The notes under the pieces are model-generated. The model did no database searches. It saw only the letters and a list, made by a program, of their open reading frames with translations, and was not told the origin of the DNA. Of a stretch of 64,000 nucleotides of DNA, positions 58,323 through 64,000 are shown one piece after another. Position 1 is the first letter of the stretch, and each line of letters starts with the position of its first letter. A program made the translations under genes and the position numbers. The DNA comes from Beta vulgaris subsp. vulgaris (Eukaryota > Streptophyta > Magnoliopsida > Caryophyllales > Amaranthaceae). Location: assembly GCF_026745355.1 (NCBI RefSeq), contig NC_079206.1:15182380-15246379 (forward strand). Reading direction: 5' to 3'.

Positions 58323-61300
58323 CCCCCTCAAGTTGGAGCATGTGGAGAAAAGATGCCCAACTTGGACATCAGAAGATCAAATTGGGACTTGTCAAGCGCC
58401 TTGGTGAAAATGTCAGCCAATTGGGCAGAAGTAGGAACATAGGAGGGAGCAACCAACCATCCTTGATAGCATCTCGAACAAAATGGCAATCAACCTCAAT
58501 ATGCTTGGTGCGTTCATGAAACACTGGATTATTTGCAATATGAATGGCAGACTGACTATCACAGAAAAGAGCAATGGCCTGAGGATGCTGTATGCCGAGA
58601 CTCAAAAGAAGTCCCTTGAGCCACTTAAGCTCACATGTAATAGCCATCATAGAACGATACTCGGCCTCAGCAGAGGAAAGAGAAACAGTGTGTTGTTTCT
58701 TAGTCTTCTAGGAAATAGGAGAACCCCCCAGGAAGACAAGCCAACCAGACAAGGAGCGTCGCGTAATGGGACAGGCAGCCCAATCAGAATCACACCAACC
58801 CTGAAGAGAAAGATTACTATCAGCCCGAAGAAAAACACCCTGACCAGGGGTGCCCTTTAGGTAGCGCACAATGCGCACGGCAGCATCCCAATGAGCCACA
58901 TGAGGGGCCTGAAGAAACTGGGACAGGATATGCACCGAATAAGCAAGATCAGGTCGAGTAACAACCAGATATATAAGTCGACCCACCAGACGACGATAAC
59001 GCTCAGGATCATCAAATAAGGGACCCTCATCATGTACAAGGCGGTGATTCTGCTCCATAGGAGAACCACATGGTTTGGCGCCTAACAGACCAACCTCAGA
59101 AATGATATCAAGAGTATACTTGCGTTGACAAAGAAAGAGCCCAGATGAACTACGAGCAACCTCAATGCCCAAAAAATATTTGAGCGCCCCCAAATCCTTC
59201 ATTTTAAAACAATCACTAAGGTATGCTTTGAACAGAGTTAACGCAGCGGAATCATTCCCAGAAATAATGAGATCATCAACATAAACCAACACATTAATCT
59301 GAACAGTGCCACGGGTAAAGGTGAATAAAGAGTAATCAGAATAGGATTGTGAGAAACCATAACCTTTCAAAGCTGTGACCAATTTCGCAAACCAACATCG
59401 AGGAGCCTGTTTCAACCCATATAAAGATTTACGCAAGCGACAGACCAGGTTAGGATCAGAACGAGCAAAGCTAGGAGGAAGCTTCATATAAACCTCCTCA
59501 TCAAGATCACCATGTAGAAAAGCATTATGTACATCCATCTGGTGAAGCTCCCAATTCTTGGAGGCAGCAATAGCAAGAAAAGCCCGAACAGTAGTCATCT
59601 TGGCTACTGGAGCAAAAGTCTCTGTATAGTCAATGCCAGCCTGCTGATGATTGCCAAAGACAACTAAACGGGACTTGAGACGTTCAATTCGTCCATCTGA
59701 ATGATATTTGATGCGGTACACCCACTGGCTACCCAAAGCATGCTTGCCCGAAGGAAGGGGCTCAAGCGTCCAAGTACCATTGTCCTCAAGGGCCCGGATC
59801 TCCTGTTGCATGGAGGCCCGCCAGCCGTCATGTTTCATAGCCTCTTTGAAAGAACGTGGTTCCTGTTCAGAAATAAGAGCTGCAAGAAACTTTCTGTAAT
59901 TCACAGAGTAATTGTTACAATTTACGTAGTGAGTCAGGGGATAAGGAGTACCTGAAGGATGAGTGGAAGAGAGAGAAGGATGAGACGAGCTTATATTAGG
60001 AGCACTGACGGCATTGGTGATGTAATCTCGAAGTCGAGTGGAGGGAATTTTGGCACGAAGCCCACATCCTAAGGCCGTGGGAGAAGAGGGGAACGCATCC
60101 GGATCAGAGGGAGAAGAAATGGGCGCCGCGTCCGAAGAAGAAGACGGGTCAGCACAGGAGGGCCCAAGCGAGAGTGATGGGGGATTACTAGGTGTTGGGC
60201 CGGAAGGGGAAGCGGCTGGAGATGTGGGCGGGGCTGGCGCATCATTTTGTGGCTGGGCACGCGAAGCAGAAGCAGGCGGTGTGGGGGGCTGGGCCGATTT
60301 TTGTGGTGTTTGGGCCGAATGGTGTGGAGTAGGTGAAGAATTTTGTGGAGCAGTGGGCTGAGCAGGGGAGACCGATTTTTGGATGGTGGTGGAAGGGGAA
60401 TTTTGTGGAGCTGCAGAAGACGAATGTGGTGGAGAATCATATTCATCAAAGTCATAGTGAATATAAGGGGGGTCAGGAAACATTTCTTGTGGAGCAATAT
60501 TGACATCTTCAGGAGATAGAAACGGAAAAGTAGCCTCAAAGAACTTGACATCTCTAGACACAAAAAATTCACGAGTGTCAAGATCATACAATTTCCACCC
60601 CTTTTTACCAAAAGGATAGCCCAAAAAACACACACTTACGGCTACGACTTGCAAATTTGTCCCCTTTGGTTTTTTGGTTATGAGCAAAAGCAAGACAACC
60701 AAAGACACGTATAGCATCATATGCAGGAATACGACCAAATAAGCATTCAAAAGGAGACTTGCCATTAAGTAAGAGAGAGGGAGTGCGATTAATAAGATGA
60801 GCAGCAGCAAGAATAGATTCCCCCCAAAAATAGATAGGTAAGTGAGCTTGAAAACGCAAGGCACGGGCTACATTTAGAATGTGTTGATGTTTTCGTTCTA
60901 CCCTCCCATTTTGTTCTGGAGTACCCACACAGGAAGTTTGAAAAAAAATGCCAGTGGCCGAAAAATACTCAAGTAAGCAATTGAATTCAGTGCCGTTATC
61001 ACTTTGAACAATTTTAATGGATTGAGAAAACTGGCGATGAACCATAGCAACAAATGACATGAAAACAGCAAACACTTCCAATTTATCAATCAAAAGATAT
61101 GTCCATACAGCCCTAGAATAATCATCAACTATGGTTAAAAAATAACGTGCACCACTAGAAGAAACATGGCGATATGGCCCCCACAAATCACAATGAATTT
61201 TTTCAAAGATACGAGAAGCACGAGTATCACTAGAGGGAAATTTGTGTCTAGAATGTTTAGAACGAAAACAAATTTCACAATTTGGATCTAAGTGACCCTT

Positions 61301-62886
61301 ATGATTACATAGAGGAGGGAGCAGTTTTACGACTTTTCAGATGGATGTCCCATGCGGCAATGCCAGAGCTCCATAAGCGATGGGGAAGAAGAAGTAGAGA
61401 CATGATGGATAGAATCAGAGCCGGAAAAATAATATAAGCCATCTTTCCTAATCCCCGTTCCAATCAGCGCCTTCATGGGGTCCTGTATGACACACATAGA
61501 AGATGTAAATTGAACGTCACACTGTAAATCATCGCTAAGTTGCGACACAGAAAGTAAATTGCAGTTCAAATTTGGAACAAAAAGAACATTCTTAAGAGTG
61601 ATATGAGACGTTAGGCGAACAGAACCAACCATGGTGGAAACAACAAAAGACCCATTGGGTAGGCCAACCGGACAAGCATTATATTCTACATCAAATAACC
61701 AAGAACTAACACCAGTGACATGGTGAGTGGCACCAGTATCTATAATCCACAAAGAGTTATCAAACGTACCGTTCAATCTGTTAAAAGACACAGAAGTATT
61801 ACCAAAGAGGCCCGCTAGAGCCTTCCACTGGTCGGGGCTGAATAGAGATGAAGAAGGGCTGCTGTCCGTGACGGCGGAAGGGGCAGGCGAGGTGCTGGAA
61901 GCCGCGCCAATAGAACCAGCAGCCACGGCATTGGCTCGAGCAGGGGGTTTGCCGCGGCCCGATCCTTTGGTGCGTTCGGGCGGATAACCATGTAATTCGT
62001 AACAATGAGAGGCCCCGTGACCCTTCTTTTTACAATGAGTGCAGGTAAGATGAGCCCAACAAGATGATGTGTCATGACCCGGCTTGTGACATTGACCACA
62101 CACTGGTTTGGAGGATCCACGGCCAGCAGGGGCGGGACCACGAACATTGAATCCGAGAGCCTCTGTCGGCTTGTCAAGGGGGGCGGATAAAGAGGGCCGA
62201 ACCGGTTCATCTTGTATGGCAAGATGATAGGCCCGATCAAGGTTTGGCAAGGGATCCATAGATAAAATATTTGAGCGCAAATTGGCATACAAATCAGAAT
62301 TCAAGCCCATTAAAAATTCATGCAATCTAGAGGTTTCACGACGTTGACTGTGAAGATCACCAGCAGTACAATTGGAACAACAAGAACATGTGATAAGAGG
62401 TTCAAGAAGAGAAAGCTCTTCCCATAAGACATTCAATTGGCCGAAATAGGTGGAAATTGACATGTTACGAGGTTGTTCACAACGAGCAATAGAGGATTTA
62501 ATTTGTTGAATGCGAGGGCCATTAACAACAGAAAAACGTTGACGAAGATGATCCCATAAGCGTTTGCAATCACGAAATTTAGTTAATGTACTTTTTACCT
62601 CAGGGGTGATGGTGTTGGTGATCCAGGAGACGAGCATTGCTTGAATAGTTTGCCAATCACTGTCGGTACATGGTGGAATAGGCGCCGATATACTGCCGTC
62701 GACGAAGCCAAATTTGCGTCGTGCAACCAGCGCAAGATGAATGTCAGAAGCCCAATCCGCATAATTATCATGACGAAGGCGGGTAGGAGTGATAAAATCA
62801 CCAGGCCGATCTTGGGGGCCGAGATAAAAAGGTGATGATGAATCGATTTTGGGTGGCGGTGGCGGAGGAGCATCCTCGCCAGCCAT
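58323..62886 (-). pseudogene. copia gag-pol polyprotein, inactivated
   Basis: The ATG at 62886 opens a 519-codon gag-protease part. It has a gag domain with NYADWASDIHLAL, two CCHC zinc knuckles (CGQCHKPGHDTSSC, CTHCKKKGHGASHC), the aspartic protease motif WIIDTGATHHVTG and a GAG-pre-integrase LWHCRMGHPS. A one-base frameshift near 61331-61337 breaks it before the integrase core (61186 downward, SDNGTEFN, NGRVERKH). Another, in a T-run near 60620-60630, precedes the linker. The RT (YVDDLIISG) follows to a TAG at 58708 replacing a Trp codon, then RNase H ([13 protein letters not shown]) and a further one-base shift near 58455. Three frameshifts and one nonsense codon preclude a full polyprotein. 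The four lesions contrast with only three LTR differences. Confidence 0.93.
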
Positions 62887-62955
62887 GCCGAAAAAAAATG
62901 GTTGAGAAAAAAATTTAGGGTTTGATGATGGTTTGCAGAACCTGCTTTGATACCA

Positions 62956-63133
62956 TGATAAAATAGAAAATAGAGGAAGAAGATTTTGTTGTTATGATTC
63001 TCACGTGTAAATGCATCCCATAATATAGTAGGGAGCCACATACAAAAGATAGTAAATCTTCCTAAAAGATAGGAATACAAGATAGGATAGAATCATAACA
63101 AACCATAGGAAATATGCCTAAAATATCTCAACA
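62956..63133 (-). repeat. 5' LTR of copia element
   Basis: Pairs with 58143-58320. On the minus strand it supplies the promoter. The gag ATG lies 70 bp downstream. Confidence 0.97.
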
Positions 63134-63138
63134 GTTTA

Positions 63139-64000
63139 AGGCTAACATAACAACAAAAAGTTCAATTATATCTCCTTCCTGCTTAGAGTAACAAAGTAAG
63201 GAAAGAAAGGATGGTAAAGTATTGGTTACTCATATATAGTAATACGACATACTTTCCAAGTGACTTAGTACAATACTTTGATAGGGGGTCATTGGGCTGT
63301 TGTATGAACCTCTAATTAACTTAATATTGAGACTATTTCCATTTCCTGTCATGTAGATTCTTGCTCTTATATCACGTTTGGTTAGTGGTGATAACTGATA
63401 AATAGGGGTAAAATAGTAATGAAATTTAGTGGAGATATGTAAAGAAATTTTCATGTGAATGACCATGGGAGTGAAACTTTATCACAAAACATGGGTTTCC
63501 TTTTATAAATTTACATTACCACCCAATACCACATTCGTAAGTGGTAATGGCTACTAATGAAATTTTAGGAAGAAAATGGATATCTTAGGTGGAGTAGCAT
63601 TACCAAAGGTAATGACAATGGACTTCTCTGAAGAATAATTTTAGCTATTACACTTAATAATGATAAATTATTAATTCGTTTGCTATAACTAATTGGTATT
63701 TTGGTTGCTGGCACAAATATACAAGCATGGAGTTCCACACATCTTGCTGTGTCATGTACCTTACAATATCAGTGCTCCTAAATCCTAATATTAGTCTAGA
63801 CTGATCTTGTATCTTTATTTTGTCTCTTTGTACAGCTGGGATAGATTCTGTATTTTTGTCTTCATATAGAGATACTTCTCTAGGTTTTATGTTTGCCTTG
63901 TATATATAGAGAATCAGGGTAGGATAGCAGTTGTAGCACAAAAAGGCAAAGATTAAGAAATACAAAATGTGAATAGAGAAAATTTTCTATGAAATTATCA
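63139..64000. other. Window end, possible start of another LTR
   Basis: 63139-63740 is AT-rich without a gene. From about 63750 the plus strand resembles a copia-type LTR: TTGTATATATAGAGAATCAG as TATA region, then a transcript-start-like stretch near 63940, but neither end can be fixed. A 103-codon minus-strand open frame (63965-63654) is unrecognised. Confidence 0.3.

Larger units (their letters stand above)
58143..63133 (-). mobile_element. Complete Ty1/copia LTR retrotransposon
   Basis: Two 178-bp LTRs (58143-58320 and 62956-63133) differ at three positions. The TSD GTTTA lies at 58138-58142 and 63134-63138. The primer-binding site TGGTATCAAAGCAGGTT directly follows the 5' LTR on the minus strand, fitting initiator tRNA-Met with one mismatch in the first twelve bases. 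The polypurine tract TTGAGGGGGAG directly precedes the 3' LTR. All copia domains are present in order, but the coding region is broken. Confidence 0.97.

Noticed and set aside
60038..60361. Gly/Glu-rich plus-strand open frame
   Set aside because: Antisense of the Pro/Ser-rich linker of the copia polyprotein.

Overview
This 64 kb window is nuclear DNA from a flowering plant, almost certainly a eudicot. The evidence is intron-containing genes of plant-specific families (NAC, ALMT, TOM2B, MIP1/RF298-type RING protein), plant-type retrotransposons (Ty1/copia, a Transposase_28-carrying gypsy-type element), LINE debris, and many MITEs with plant-type ends. The mix of repeats would suit Caryophyllales/Amaranthaceae, but that placement is only an inference. 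There are no bacterial, organellar or CRISPR features.

Layout. 1-2.8 kb: the 5' end of a gypsy-type LTR element on the minus strand (LTR, primer-binding site, frameshifted Transposase_28-type ORF), cut by the window edge. 2.8-4.3 kb: a SINE with target-site duplication (TSD) and hAT-like debris. 4.27-15.74 kb: a large inverted duplication with arms of about 4.45 kb, carrying intron-bearing fragments of genes I do not recognise, around a 2.56 kb spacer. 15.7-19.8 kb: scrambled LINE fragments surrounding a second, smaller inverted repeat made from a plant-mobile-domain (PMD) gene fragment. 19.9-20.4 kb: a foldback MITE.

21.1-31.3 kb is the first gene-rich stretch. It holds TOM2B (minus, five exons), a secreted prolamin-like/proline-rich protein (plus, one exon) and a MIP1/RF298-like RING E3 ligase (plus, two exons with a 2.8 kb intron). 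32-43.2 kb is a MITE and transposon nest: a Tourist pair, hAT, several Stowaways, a probable Helitron inside a MITE, a CACTA element built from about twenty short GC-rich subterminal repeats, and SINEs.

43.5-56.4 kb is the second gene-rich stretch. It holds a full-length ALMT12/QUAC1-like anion channel (plus, six exons), tRNA-Cys(GCA) (minus), a foldback MULE with 9-bp TSD, a TLDc-domain gene carrying an apparent 2-bp frameshift (plus) and a NAC transcription factor (minus, four exons). 56.8-57.4 kb is a Stowaway nested in a Stowaway. 58.1-63.1 kb is a complete but inactivated young Ty1/copia element (minus) with 178-bp LTRs and a 5-bp TSD. The last 0.8 kb may begin another LTR.

The genes are unrelated single-copy plant genes, not an operon or pathway. 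The most unusual content is structural: two independent long inverted repeats built from gene fragments, both able to fold into long double-stranded RNA if transcribed, and several young mobile elements whose ends and target duplications can be read exactly. I found no clear case of a wholly new biological system. The best candidates for new description are the 11.5 kb inverted duplication, the PMD hairpin and the GGGCTGCGC-repeat CACTA family.
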